The position numbers and the translations under genes are program-made. A stretch of 64,000 nt of DNA from Streptomyces lasiicapitis (GTDB lineage: Bacteria; Actinomycetota; Actinomycetes; Streptomycetales; Streptomycetaceae). The stretch covers positions 226,438-290,437 of the forward strand of contig NZ_BMNG01000005.1 of the NCBI RefSeq assembly GCF_014646335.1, given 5' to 3'. How positions within the stretch are numbered: the stretch's first letter is position 1; the number at the start of each line of letters is the position of its first letter. The notes under the pieces were generated by a model. The model had not been told where the DNA came from and made no database searches. It saw nothing but the letters and a program-made list of their open reading frames with translations. This document shows, piece after piece, positions 8,387 to 16,878 of the stretch.

Positions 8387-10003
8387 ATGGCGGCCACTGG
8401 ATCCGAGAAGCAGGGGGCGGCGGCGTACTACGTCTCGACCCCCATTTACTACGTCAACGACGCTCCTCACCTGGGCCACGCCTACACGACCGTCGCAGGC
8501 GACGTGCTCACGCGCTGGCACCGTCAGCGCGGCGAGAAGGTGTGGTACCTCACCGGCACGGACGAGCACGGTCAGAAGATCATGCGCACGGCCGAGGCGA
8601 ACGACGTCACGCCACAGGAGTGGTGCGACAAGCTCGTGGAGGAGGCCTGGCGGCCCCTCTGGGAGCACCTCAACATCGCGAACGACGATTTCATCCGGAC
8701 GACGGAGAAGCGGCACACCGATCGTGTGCAGGAGTTCGTCCAGGATCTCTACGACAAGGGCGAGATCTACAAGGGCGGGTACGAGGGCCCTTACTGCGTC
8801 GGCTGTGAGGAGTACAAGCTCCCGGGCGAGCTCCTCGACGGCGAGGGCGAGTACGCGGGCGAGAAGCTCTGCCCCATCCACAAGAAGCCCGTCGAACTGC
8901 TCAGCGAGGAGAACTACTTCTTCAAGCTGAGCGAGTACGGCGACAAGCTCCTCGCCCACTACGAGGCGAACCCGGACTTCATCCAGCCCGAGTCGGCGCG
9001 CAACGAGGTCGTGAACTTCGTCAAGCAGGGGCTTCAGGATCTTTCGATCTCCCGGTCCACCTTCGACTGGGGCGTGCCGGTTCCCTGGGACCCGAAGCAC
9101 GTCATCTACGTGTGGGTCGACGCGCTGCTGAACTACGCCACGGCCGTCGGGTACAACGAGAACCCGGCGAAGTTCGACGAGACCTTCCCCGCGAACGTGC
9201 ACCTCGTCGGCAAGGACATCCTCCGCTTCCACGCGGTCATCTGGCCCGCGATGCTGATGGCACAGGGCCTGCCGCTGCCCGGCAAGATCGCCGCCAACGG
9301 CTGGCTGATGGTCGGCGGCGAGAAGATGTCCAAGTCGAACCTGACGGGCATCAAGCCGCAGGACCTGACGTCCCACTTCGGCGTGGACGCGTACCGCTGG
9401 TACTTCCTGCGCGCCATCGCCTTCGGCCAGGACGGCTCGTTCTCCTGGGAGGACTTCACCGCCCGCTACACCAGCGAGCTGGCCAACGACTACGGCAACC
9501 TCGCCTCGCGCGTCGCCGCCATGGTCGGCAAGTACTTCGGCGGCGCGCTGCCGGCCGACGAGGCGCCAGGCGAGGCCGAGCAGGCCGTCCGTGACGGGCT
9601 CGCCAAGGCCGTCGCCGAGGCGGACCGGCGCGTCGGTGACGAGCTCGACTTCCAGGGCGGCATCCTCGCCGTCTTCGACTTCGTGAAGCAGGTCAACGGC
9701 TACATCACGGAGCAGGAGCCGTGGAAGGTGGCCAAGGACGAATCGCCGGAGGGCAAGGCCCGCCTCGCGAGCATCCTCTACACGGCCGCCGAGTCGCTCC
9801 GCGCGGTCGCGGTGCTCCTGAACCCGGTCATGCCCGAGACCTCACAGCAGCTCTGGGACTCCCTCGGCGCCGAGGCCCCGCTGGGTGCCCTCGCCGACCA
9901 GCGGATGCAGGACGCGGGCACGTGGGGCCTGCTGCCCGCCGGTGCCACGGTCACCAAGGGCGCGGTGCTCTTCCCGCGCCTGGAGGAGCCGAAGAAGGCC
10001 TAG
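8387..10003 (+). CDS. metG: Methionyl-tRNA synthetase
   Basis: A 538-residue class I synthetase that charges tRNA-Met. The HIGH-equivalent HLGH is at residues 28-31 and KMSKS at 313-317. The connective peptide keeps one CxxC (YCVGCEEY) and a CPIH instead of a full four-Cys zinc knuckle. The anticodon-binding helical domain occupies about 390-538; the C-terminal EMAP-like dimerisation domain of longer enzymes is absent, as in other actinobacteria. The ATG at 8387 follows AGGA nine bases upstream. Transcribed alone and ended by a hairpin just downstream. Confidence 0.97.
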   Translation: MAATGSEKQGAAAYYVSTPIYYVNDAPHLGHAYTTVAGDVLTRWHRQRGEKVWYLTGTDEHGQKIMRTAEANDVTPQEWCDKLVEEAWRPLWEHLNIANDDFIRTTEKRHTDRVQEFVQDLYDKGEIYKGGYEGPYCVGCEEYKLPGELLDGEGEYAGEKLCPIHKKPVELLSEENYFFKLSEYGDKLLAHYEANPDFIQPESARNEVVNFVKQGLQDLSISRSTFDWGVPVPWDPKHVIYVWVDALLNYATAVGYNENPAKFDETFPANVHLVGKDILRFHAVIWPAMLMAQGLPLPGKIAANGWLMVGGEKMSKSNLTGIKPQDLTSHFGVDAYRWYFLRAIAFGQDGSFSWEDFTARYTSELANDYGNLASRVAAMVGKYFGGALPADEAPGEAEQAVRDGLAKAVAEADRRVGDELDFQGGILAVFDFVKQVNGYITEQEPWKVAKDESPEGKARLASILYTAAESLRAVAVLLNPVMPETSQQLWDSLGAEAPLGALADQRMQDAGTWGLLPAGATVTKGAVLFPRLEEPKKA

Positions 10004-10027
10004 TGAGTACGTGACGTACGTACGTTG

Positions 10028-10063
10028 AAGGGCCGGGACCGCGCGCTGCGGTTCCGGCCCTTT
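10028..10063. terminator. Terminator between metG and the TetR gene
   Basis: AAGGGCCGGGACCGC (10028-10042) pairs, with one G-T wobble, with GCGGTTCCGGCCCTT (10048-10062), followed by T. It lies between convergent genes. Confidence 0.75.
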
Positions 10064-10080
10064 CTCGTACGTGGCGGGGC

Positions 10081-10668
10081 TCAGGCCTCGTACGTACGCA
10101 GCAGGCGCGCCAACTGCCTGCCCGCCGCCCGCAAGGGCTCCTCGCTGCGTCTGACCTGGGCGGTCACCTCGGCGCCCTCCAGGGTGCTGATGACGGTGGT
10201 GGCGACCTCGGCCGCGTCCTCGGCGGTGAAGCCGGACGCGAGGAGCTTCTCCTCCACGACGCCCTCCCAGCGCTGCAGGGCGTCGGCGCACGCCCGCTGC
10301 ATCTCGGAGTCGGTGCCGAGGGTCTCCAGGGCGGCGGCCGTGATGGGGCAGCCGTCGAGCCAGCCCGACTCCCGCAGCCCGACGGCGAGTTCGGCGGCGC
10401 AGGACTCGACCGCGGCGGCCGGGTCGTCCTCGCGGCGCAGCGCGTCCTTGAGGAGCCAGGCGAACTCCTTCTCGCCGTGCTTGATCGCGGCCACGGCGAC
10501 GGTCTCCTTGCCGCCCGGGAAGAAGTGGTAGACGGAGCCGAGCGTGGCCTGCGCCTCCTGGGCGATCTGCTTGATGCCGGTGCCGACGTAGCCCTGCCGC
10601 TGGATGAGCCGCGCGGCGCACACGACGATGCGCTCGCGCGTGCTGGGGGGCGCGCTGTACAGACTCAT
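10081..10668 (-). CDS. TetR-family repressor (LmrA/YxaF-like)
   Basis: A 195-residue TetR regulator. The N-terminal HTH is at about residues 10-56 (STRERIVVCAARLIQRQGY, then GIKQIAQEAQATLGSVYHFFPGGKE). The rest is an all-helical ligand domain of the LmrA/YxaF type, with GCPITAAALE near its middle. It is divergent from an imine-reductase-like gene, and two near-identical palindromes lie between them, so it probably represses both itself and that enzyme. The ATG at 10666-10668 has AAGGTGG upstream. The inducer is unknown. Confidence 0.92.
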   Translation of the reverse strand: MSLYSAPPSTRERIVVCAARLIQRQGYVGTGIKQIAQEAQATLGSVYHFFPGGKETVAVAAIKHGEKEFAWLLKDALRREDDPAAAVESCAAELAVGLRESGWLDGCPITAAALETLGTDSEMQRACADALQRWEGVVEEKLLASGFTAEDAAEVATTVISTLEGAEVTAQVRRSEEPLRAAGRQLARLLRTYEA

Positions 10669-10692
10669 CCCGCCACCTTACCCACCACTGGA

Positions 10693-10708
10693 TAGAGCGT
10701 TCGTTCTA
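10693..10708. promoter_or_regulatory. TetR operator, copy 1
   Basis: TAGAGCGTTCGTTCTA has the palindromic pattern TAGAnCGnnCGnTCTA and lies 24 nt upstream of the repressor ATG. This is the classic operator form of LmrA-type TetR proteins. Confidence 0.82.
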
Positions 10709-10738
10709 GTGCTGTGTTACGTTCTCCCCGACGCTAAA

Positions 10739-10754
10739 TAGAGCGTTCGTTTTA
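10739..10754. promoter_or_regulatory. TetR operator, copy 2
   Basis: TAGAGCGTTCGTTTTA differs from copy 1 in one base. Its centre is 46 bp from copy 1 and it lies 40 nt before the imine-reductase start, suggesting one operator per promoter. Confidence 0.8.
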
Positions 10755-10794
10755 GTAACTCTTCGTGCATCACCCTCTCCTCCTGGAGGCAGCT

Positions 10795-11658
10795 GTGTCA
10801 CGTTCCGTCACCGTCATCGGCCTCGGCCCCATGGGCCAGGCGATGGCCGCCGCGTATCTCGACCAGGGCTACGACGTCACCGTCTGGAACCGCACCCCGT
10901 CCCGCGCCGACGCGCTGGTCGCCCGCGGCGCCCACCTGGCCGCGTCCCCCGAAGACGCCCTGCGCGCCAACGAGTTGGTGGTCCTGAGCCTGATCGACTA
11001 CCCGGCGATGTACGCCACGCTGAAGGGCGCCGAGGACGCGGTCGCCGGGCGCGTCCTGGTGAACCTCAGCTCGGACACCCCCGAGCAGGCCCGTGCGGCG
11101 GCGCGCTGGGCCGAGGAACTGGGCGGCACCCACCTCACCGGCGGGGTGCTCTCGCCGCCGCCCACCATCGGCAGCCCGGACATGTCGACGTTCTACAGCG
11201 GCCCGCGCACGGCGTACGACACGCACCGCGAAGCCCTCGAAGTGATCACCGGCAAGACGGACTTCCGGGGCGAGGACCCGGGCCTGGCCGCCCTCATGTA
11301 CCAGCTCAACATGGTCGTCTTCTGGCCCGCGATGCTCGCGTACTGGCAGGCCGTGGCCCTGGCCGGCGCGCACGGCATCAAGGCGGCGGACATCGCTCCG
11401 TACGTGACCGAGAACTACGCGGGCATGGGGCAGTTCATCGACTTCTACGCCGCCCGCATCGACGCCGGCGACCACACCGGCGACGTCGACCGCCTCTCCA
11501 TGGGCGTGGCCAGCATGGAACACGTCGTCCACACCAACGCGGACGCGGGCGTGGACACGGCGTTCCCGCAGGCGGTCCTGGACGCGTTCCGGCGGGGCGC
11601 GGACGCCGGGTTCGGCGCGGACAGCTTCAGCAGCGTACTGAAGCTGATGAAGAAGTAG
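10795..11658 (+). CDS. NAD(P)-dependent imine reductase / beta-hydroxyacid dehydrogenase-like
   Basis: A 287-residue oxidoreductase. The Rossmann fold starts at once: VTVIGLGPMGQAMAAAYLDQGY gives the GxGxxG nucleotide loop, and VWNRT marks the strand-2 end with Arg, favouring NADPH. The C-terminal helical half (YQLNMVVFWPAMLAYWQAVAL, then ENYAGMGQFIDFY) resembles imine reductases more than hydroxyisobutyrate dehydrogenases, whose catalytic Lys-Asn pattern I do not see. I chose the GTG at 10795 because GGAGG ends five bases before it; an ATG at 10765 lies in the operator-proximal leader. Probably induced when the divergent TetR protein binds its ligand. The natural substrate is unknown. Confidence 0.85.
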   Translation: MSRSVTVIGLGPMGQAMAAAYLDQGYDVTVWNRTPSRADALVARGAHLAASPEDALRANELVVLSLIDYPAMYATLKGAEDAVAGRVLVNLSSDTPEQARAAARWAEELGGTHLTGGVLSPPPTIGSPDMSTFYSGPRTAYDTHREALEVITGKTDFRGEDPGLAALMYQLNMVVFWPAMLAYWQAVALAGAHGIKAADIAPYVTENYAGMGQFIDFYAARIDAGDHTGDVDRLSMGVASMEHVVHTNADAGVDTAFPQAVLDAFRRGADAGFGADSFSSVLKLMKK

Positions 11659-11660
11659 CC

Positions 11661-12512
11661 TCACAGCTCCTTCGACAGGCGGTGCATGAAGTCGCGCGAC
11701 CTCGCCGGGTCGAGCGACGCCGACTCCACCTTGCGGAAGAGGGTCCGGTAGCGGATCAGTTGCGCCGCCGCGTCGAGGAACGGGCCGCCGTGGGGCGCGT
11801 CGCGCTTCGCGGTGTCGAGCCGGGGCACCGGTCCGCCGATGTACAGCATCGAGGCGTTGGCCCCGGCGAAGCCGTCCACGTCGAAGGGGATGACGCGGAC
11901 CGTGACGTTCGGCCGTTCCGACTGCCGCAGGATCCGGTCCAGTTGGGTCAGCGCGACGCGCCGGTCGGCGACCCGCGTGCGCAGGACGGACTCGTGCAGG
12001 ACGGCGTCGTACGCCACCGCGCCGTCCCGCTCGACGACCACGCGCCTGCCCATCCGGTGCGCGACCCTCGCTTCGAGGCCGCCCGCGGGCAGGTCGGAGT
12101 CCGTGAACGTGAAGACCGCGCGCGCGTACTCCTCGGTCTGCAGCAGGCCGGGGACGTGCCCGGTGGCGGCCGTGCGCAGGAACGTGGCGTGGTGCTCCAG
12201 CTCGGCCAGGTCGAGGAAGGAGGCGGGCAGCACGCCGCGGTACTCCTCCCACCAGCCGCGCGTACGCTCCGTCGCCATGGCGGCGAGGGCGTCGACCAAC
12301 TCGGCGTCCGCGCAGGCGTAGTGGGCCGCGAGGCTGCGCACCCGCTGCTCGCTGACCCCGGCGATGCCGGATTCCATCTGGCTCATCTGCGCCGAGGTCG
12401 AGCCGAGCAGCTCCGCGACCTCGCGGGCGGTCATCGCGGCGGCGTCGCGCAGCCTGCGCAGCTCCGTACCGAGGCGTACCTGACGCGCGGTGGGCTGATT
12501 CCTCGGCGGCAT
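11661..12512 (-). CDS. XRE-family regulator with DUF5753
   Basis: A 283-residue regulator. A Cro/CI-type HTH covers about residues 10-68 (LGTELRRLRDAAAMTAREVAELLG, then SQMSQMESG-like turn). DUF5753 covers about 95-275 (VPGLLQTEEYARAV, RMGRRVVVERD, VRVIPFD). I favour the ATG at 12510-12512, nine bases after GAGG; a GTG at 12516-12518 is possible but too close to that site. It is divergent from a HATPase protein, the usual partner of this family in Streptomyces, where such pairs affect development and antibiotic production. Only 2 bp separate its stop from the convergent imine reductase, leaving no room for a terminator. Confidence 0.9.
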   Translation of the reverse strand: MPPRNQPTARQVRLGTELRRLRDAAAMTAREVAELLGSTSAQMSQMESGIAGVSEQRVRSLAAHYACADAELVDALAAMATERTRGWWEEYRGVLPASFLDLAELEHHATFLRTAATGHVPGLLQTEEYARAVFTFTDSDLPAGGLEARVAHRMGRRVVVERDGAVAYDAVLHESVLRTRVADRRVALTQLDRILRQSERPNVTVRVIPFDVDGFAGANASMLYIGGPVPRLDTAKRDAPHGGPFLDAAAQLIRYRTLFRKVESASLDPARSRDFMHRLSKEL

Positions 12513-12755
12513 ACGCACCTACCTCAACAGAGCTTGATCCAGGAAACGTTGGCGGCCCTCGTTCGGGTGCAGGTTACGCGAGCTTGTTGCCGAGGCAGAA
12601 ATTAATGCCTTACCTTCAGTGACGTTGCGACCACCCTCAGCAATCCCCCGCAGGCAGGAAGCGCACCGCACCGCCCCACCAAGGCGGCACCGGCGAGCCA
12701 CCGCCCCGGGAGCGCCGAACGTCCCCGACTCCACTTCGACCGACTGGAGTTCCGC

Positions 12756-13229
12756 ATGCCCGAGAGCACCGACACCGGCGACGAACCCACCCCCACACCA
12801 GCCCCCACCCCGGCTCCCAGCCCCTGGCAATACACCCTCCACATCCCCAACGACCTCCGCGCCGTGGCCATCTGCCGCCGCACCCTCGGCGTGATCCTGG
12901 CGGCCCACGGCCTCCCCCACCTGTCCGAAGCGGCGGAGCTCGTCGCGACGGAGCTGGTGGCGAACGCGGTGACCCATACGAAGGGACCGGCGGCCCTGCG
13001 CCTGCTCTGGGCCGACAGCGTCCTTCGCATCGAGGTCTGGGACGCCGACCCGACCCCGCCACAGCCCCCCGTGCCCCCCGCGAGAGACACCCTCCTGCGG
13101 GAGGCGGGCCGCGGCCTCGCCCTGGTCAAGGGCTGCGCCGACGGCTGGGGCTGGTACCGCCCGGACGACAGCGAACTCCCGGACGGTGAGGGCAAGTTCG
13201 TCTGGTGCGAGCTGGCCGAGGCGGCCTGA
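12756..13229 (+). CDS. HATPase-domain protein (anti-sigma/RsbW-like)
   Basis: A 157-residue single-domain GHKL ATPase. After a Pro/Thr-rich N-terminus (10-24) the N-box is ELVATELVANAVTHT and the G-box region is GRGLALVKGCADGWGW, both characteristic of RsbW/SpoIIAB-like kinases. A short Pro-rich loop (PPQPPVPPA) replaces part of the ATP lid. The ATG at 12756 follows TGGAG. Divergent from the XRE-DUF5753 gene; such pairs are widespread in Streptomyces and may form a partner-switch-like unit, though the phosphorylation target is not known here. Confidence 0.88.
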   Translation: MPESTDTGDEPTPTPAPTPAPSPWQYTLHIPNDLRAVAICRRTLGVILAAHGLPHLSEAAELVATELVANAVTHTKGPAALRLLWADSVLRIEVWDADPTPPQPPVPPARDTLLREAGRGLALVKGCADGWGWYRPDDSELPDGEGKFVWCELAEAA

Positions 13230-13249
13230 GCGACGGCGGTTCGCGTCGC

Positions 13250-14752
13250 CTACGGGAGCGGAGCCGCCTCCTCCGAGTGTTCCGAGGTCGACGGCTCCCG
13301 TCCGGGCCATCGCCCTCGTACCGCGAGCAGCGCCCACGCCAGGCACGCCGCGGCCAGCAGGATCGCGAACCCCACCACGAGCGCGCTCGTGTAGCCGTGC
13401 ACCGAGGCCGCCGCCGGGGTGGCGCCCGTGTGCGAGGCCGCGTACGCCGCCGCCGCGCTGGACGCGACCGTGTTGAGCAGGGCGGTGCCGAGGGCGGCCC
13501 CCAACTGCTGGGACGCGTTGTACGCGGCCGACGCGGCGCCGATGTCGTGGCCCCGCATGCCGGCCGTCGCCAGGCTCGCCGTCGGGGGCAGGACGCAGCC
13601 GAGGCCGAGGCCGGTGAGGGTGAGGGACGGGACCAGGTACAGCCAGAAGACGTGCCCGCTGTCCGGGGCAAGGCGGGTGAGGATCAGCATGCCGGCGGCC
13701 GCCGCGAGCAGGCCCGGTACGACCAGGGCCACCGGCGCCACCCGGCCGTGCAGCTTCCCCGCGATGAAGGTCGCGCCGACCAGCGCCGCGAGCGCGTTGA
13801 CGATCAGGGTCAGGCCCGCCTCCACCGGCGAATAGCCGAGCGCCGACTGGGTGTAGTAGCTCATGAAGAGGTAGAAGCCGAACATCGCGACGAACAGCAG
13901 CGTGATCGCCAGGAAGGCGCCCGCGCGGGCGCGGTGGACGAGGATCCGCAGGGGCAGGAGGGGCTGCGGGGTGCGGAGTTCCACGGCCACGAAGGCGGCG
14001 AGGAGTACGGCGCCGGTCGCGAGCAGGGCGAGGACGCGGGGCGAGTCCCAGCCGCGCGGCTCGGCCTCGTTGAAGGCGTAGACGACGGCGGCGAAGCCGC
14101 TCGCGCTGAGGAGGGCTCCGGGGACGTCCAGGGCACCGCCGGCGTGGGCGGGGCGGACCCGGGGGACGAACGTCGCGCCGAGCACCGCGAGCAGCGCCAC
14201 CGGCACGTTCACGTACAGGCACCAGCGCCAACTCGCGTACTCCGTAAGGAGCCCGCCCGCCACCAGACCCACCGCAGAACCGGCGGCGCCGACCGCCGCG
14301 AACACCCCGAACGCCCGCCCTCGGGCCCGCGGTTCGGTGAACGTGAGGGTGAGCAGCGAGAGCCCGGCGGGCGCGAGCAGCGCGGCGAACACCCCTTGCA
14401 GGGCGCGGGCACCGAACAGCGTCTCCGGGTTGGCCGCCGCCCCGCCGAGCGCCGACGCGGCGGCGAATCCGGCGAGCCCGACGACGAACGCCCGGCGGTG
14501 GCCGAGGGCCCCGCTGACCCGGCCGCCGATGAGCAGCAGCCCGCCGAAGGCGAGGGCGTACGCGGTGATCGCCCACTGGCGGCTCGCGTCGGACATGCCG
14601 AGCGCGCTCTGCGCGGAGGGCAGCGCGATGTTCACGATCGTCCCGTCCAGGACGACGAGGAGCTGGGCGGCGCTCACGGCGAGCAGGGTCCACCAGCGGG
14701 TGGGTTTGTCGTCTTCGGCAGCTTCAGCGGCTGCGGCGTCTTCAGCACTCAT
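13250..14752 (-). CDS. DHA2-type MFS multidrug exporter (14 TM)
   Basis: A 500-residue drug:H+ antiporter. TM1 (WWTLLAVSAAQLLVVLDGTIVNIALP) holds the DGTIVNIALP motif of the EmrB/QacA group. The loop GGRVSGALGHRRAF matches MFS motif A and LVAGGLLTEYASWRW resembles motif C, as in 14-TM exporters. Many further hydrophobic segments follow to a charged C-terminal tail (GREPSTSEHSEEA). Its stop lies 20 bp from the HATPase stop. A palindrome at 14938-14952 lies upstream, but no dedicated regulator is adjacent. Confidence 0.92.
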   Translation of the reverse strand: MSAEDAAAAEAAEDDKPTRWWTLLAVSAAQLLVVLDGTIVNIALPSAQSALGMSDASRQWAITAYALAFGGLLLIGGRVSGALGHRRAFVVGLAGFAAASALGGAAANPETLFGARALQGVFAALLAPAGLSLLTLTFTEPRARGRAFGVFAAVGAAGSAVGLVAGGLLTEYASWRWCLYVNVPVALLAVLGATFVPRVRPAHAGGALDVPGALLSASGFAAVVYAFNEAEPRGWDSPRVLALLATGAVLLAAFVAVELRTPQPLLPLRILVHRARAGAFLAITLLFVAMFGFYLFMSYYTQSALGYSPVEAGLTLIVNALAALVGATFIAGKLHGRVAPVALVVPGLLAAAAGMLILTRLAPDSGHVFWLYLVPSLTLTGLGLGCVLPPTASLATAGMRGHDIGAASAAYNASQQLGAALGTALLNTVASSAAAAYAASHTGATPAAASVHGYTSALVVGFAILLAAACLAWALLAVRGRWPGREPSTSEHSEEAAPLP

Positions 14753-14937
14753 GGCTTCAAGCGTTTCGTTGAAGCTGTCCCGGAGAGCTGGGCGCGGGTG
14801 CGGCCTGGTGGGGAGGGGTGGGGCGGCCCCGAAGTCCCAAGCGGGGGTTGAAGGGCGGCGTGGAGGCGACCTGCGTGCGACGTGAGCAGCGCCACAGTTT
14901 GAACGTGGCTTGTTTTGTACGGTGACGGTGAGCCGTT

Positions 14938-14952
14938 GATCACTTAGTGACC
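14938..14952. promoter_or_regulatory. Candidate operator palindrome
   Basis: GATCACTTAGTGACC is a near-perfect dyad (GRTCACT-n-AGTGAYC type) between the divergent MFS and small-protein genes. No adjacent regulator gene is available to assign it to. Confidence 0.4.
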
Positions 14953-14995
14953 GGACTCACTTCGCCTTCACGCCGGCGCACGTACGCTTCACAGT

Positions 14996-15190
14996 ATGGC
15001 CACGAATTCCGCTTCCGAGAGCCGGCTGTCGGCGCGCACCGCCGACGAGGTGAACGAGGAGATCCGTGCGCTGTGGCTGCGCTGCGGCGGGCGACTGAGC
15101 ACCGACCAGCGGCGGGAGTACCAGCGCCTGGTGACGGAGTGGGCGGCGGCCGAGGCCGAGGCCCACAGCGCCCCGAACCGCGCCGCCTGA
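14996..15190 (+). CDS. Small conserved-type hypothetical protein (64 aa)
   Basis: Begins MATNSASESRLSARTADEV and is predicted to be mostly helical and charged (EVNEEIRALWLRCGG; EYQRLVTEWAAAEAE). No known domain is recognised. Composition and codon use match a real gene. There is no Shine-Dalgarno, but TACGCT ends 7 nt before the ATG, so transcription could start at the A of ATG (leaderless). It is convergent with the periplasmic-binding-like gene. Confidence 0.65.
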   Translation: MATNSASESRLSARTADEVNEEIRALWLRCGGRLSTDQRREYQRLVTEWAAAEAEAHSAPNRAA

Positions 15191-15221
15191 CCGGCGCGTT
15201 CCGCTTCACCGGATCCACGGA

Positions 15222-16808
15222 TCAACCCGTTCCACTGGGTACGACACAGTCCTTGGGCTGTGATCGGCCCCCCTCCGGCCATGCCAGCCCAGCAAACGCG
15301 AGCCTTCGCGTACGCGGATCGAGCTCGACGACGGCGACCGGCTTGTCATAGGGATTCCCGGCGTTGGTGAGGCACACCCACCCGCTGGTTCCGGCCACCC
15401 GGTGCGCGGACTCCAACCGCGGCCACTGCGCGGACACGCGCTCCCGCGGTGGCACCGCCCCCGGAGTCTGCGCGTTCGCCATGAACACCGCCTGCGCGAT
15501 GGTCCGCATCCCGTCGTGCACCAGCATCGTGCGCGAGTCGTCCAACTGGACGGGACCGATGTCCCCCGCGCCCTGCCGCGCGGCGAGACTCCGCAGCTCC
15601 TCCAGTTCCTTCTGCGGCTCGGTCAGATACGCGGGCCGCTCCTTCTCCCCGCTCAGCTCCCGCGACCAGGCCGAAGGATGCCCGGGAGCGGTGTACTGCA
15701 CGGTGACCGCGGCGTGCCGGGCCCCCGCGTCGCCCTGGAGCTTCTTCCAGTCGGCGTCGCTCATGTACCGGTCGAGCGTCGCCGCCCCCGACCCGCTCAC
15801 GATCTTGTACCGCTTGCCGTGGCACGACACCTCCGCCAACTTGATCGCGAACAGGCGCAGATGGACGGGCCGTCCGGCGAAGTAGACGACCTGGGCCGGG
15901 GACCGGCAGATGTTGTGGCCGATGAGGGAGAAGTCGTTGCCGGTCTCGCCCGGGTCGTTGATCGAGGGCGAGGTGAACTCCTGGTCCTTGGCGCCGGGCC
16001 GCCCCTTCTCGTCGCGGCTGAACGCCCGCGCCAGCGAATCGACGTAGATGTCGTCGGGGCGGGTGTCCTTGACGAGGACGGTCTTCTCGTCGGGCAGACC
16101 GCCGTGGAACGCGGCGAGCGCCTCGGCCTGCTGGCGGTTGGTGGGGATCACCCGGGCCAGGCCCTTGAAGCGCGGTTTGGCCTCGCGGCCCTCGGGGTTG
16201 GCGAGTTCGTCGGCGCTGGCACGGCTGATCAGGACGGGGATGTTCAGCTCGTTGGTGAGCCGGTCGACGGCGTCGACGGTGTTGCGCAGGCTCAGGTTGA
16301 AGCCCGTGACGGCGCGCAGGTTGTGCTTGGGGGAGTCCGCGAGCTCCGCGAGGTCGTCGACGACGCGCGCCTGCCGGCCGTAGTTCCGGCCGGGGTTGGC
16401 GAGGACGAGGCGGATCAGCGGCTTCTCCTCGGCGCGGTTCGCGCGGTACTGCCCCAGGTACGCGCCCTGCACGTCGCTGCGCAACTGCTCGCGCTCGGCG
16501 TCCGACTCCGGCTGGAGCGGCAGCATCAGGGCGACCGTGATGTGCGGCCTGCCGTCGACGCGCCGGTTCTCCTTGGCGATGGCGTCGCTGACCTTGGCGA
16601 TGGCGGGGGTGCCGAAGTCGTAGCCGGAGCCGTTGACGCCGATGCACTCGCCGCCGTGCTTCTCCACGCCGTCGGCGCAGGTGTCGGGGCCGCCCACGTT
16701 CTGCGGGACGAGGATGCCCGCCGCCGTGCCCACGGCCACGACGACCAGGACCGTCACGGCCTTCTTCAGGCGTGTGGCCCACAGATGGTTGTACAGCCAG
16801 TTCAGCAC
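15222..16808 (-). CDS. Membrane-anchored periplasmic-binding-protein-like receptor
   Basis: A 528-residue protein with one N-terminal membrane segment (about 15-36, KKAVTVLVVVAVGTAAGILV) and a long extracytoplasmic domain. Motifs such as ITVALMLPLQ, VTGFNLSLRNTVDAV, LNIPVLISRASAD and GLARVIPTNRQQAEALA are those of type I (LivJ-like) binding proteins. It is not a typical lipoprotein: no lipobox, and the segment is not followed by a clear cleavage site, so it is likely anchored. It is the second gene after a large P-loop NTPase (70-bp gap), with no ABC permease nearby, which argues for sensing rather than import. GTG at 16806-16808 follows AGGAGG. Confidence 0.8.
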   Translation of the reverse strand: MLNWLYNHLWATRLKKAVTVLVVVAVGTAAGILVPQNVGGPDTCADGVEKHGGECIGVNGSGYDFGTPAIAKVSDAIAKENRRVDGRPHITVALMLPLQPESDAEREQLRSDVQGAYLGQYRANRAEEKPLIRLVLANPGRNYGRQARVVDDLAELADSPKHNLRAVTGFNLSLRNTVDAVDRLTNELNIPVLISRASADELANPEGREAKPRFKGLARVIPTNRQQAEALAAFHGGLPDEKTVLVKDTRPDDIYVDSLARAFSRDEKGRPGAKDQEFTSPSINDPGETGNDFSLIGHNICRSPAQVVYFAGRPVHLRLFAIKLAEVSCHGKRYKIVSGSGAATLDRYMSDADWKKLQGDAGARHAAVTVQYTAPGHPSAWSRELSGEKERPAYLTEPQKELEELRSLAARQGAGDIGPVQLDDSRTMLVHDGMRTIAQAVFMANAQTPGAVPPRERVSAQWPRLESAHRVAGTSGWVCLTNAGNPYDKPVAVVELDPRTRRLAFAGLAWPEGGRSQPKDCVVPSGTG

Positions 16809-16878
16809 CGCAGCGCCCCCTCCTGGGCTTCACGTGCGTGGTGTACGTGACGTACGCCACGTACGTCCGGACGTCGCG

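Noticed and set aside
13205..14851. 548-codon plus-strand frame opposite the MFS gene
   Set aside because: Composition is Arg/Gly/Glu-rich without hydrophobic or domain features; the minus-strand DHA2 exporter explains the region.
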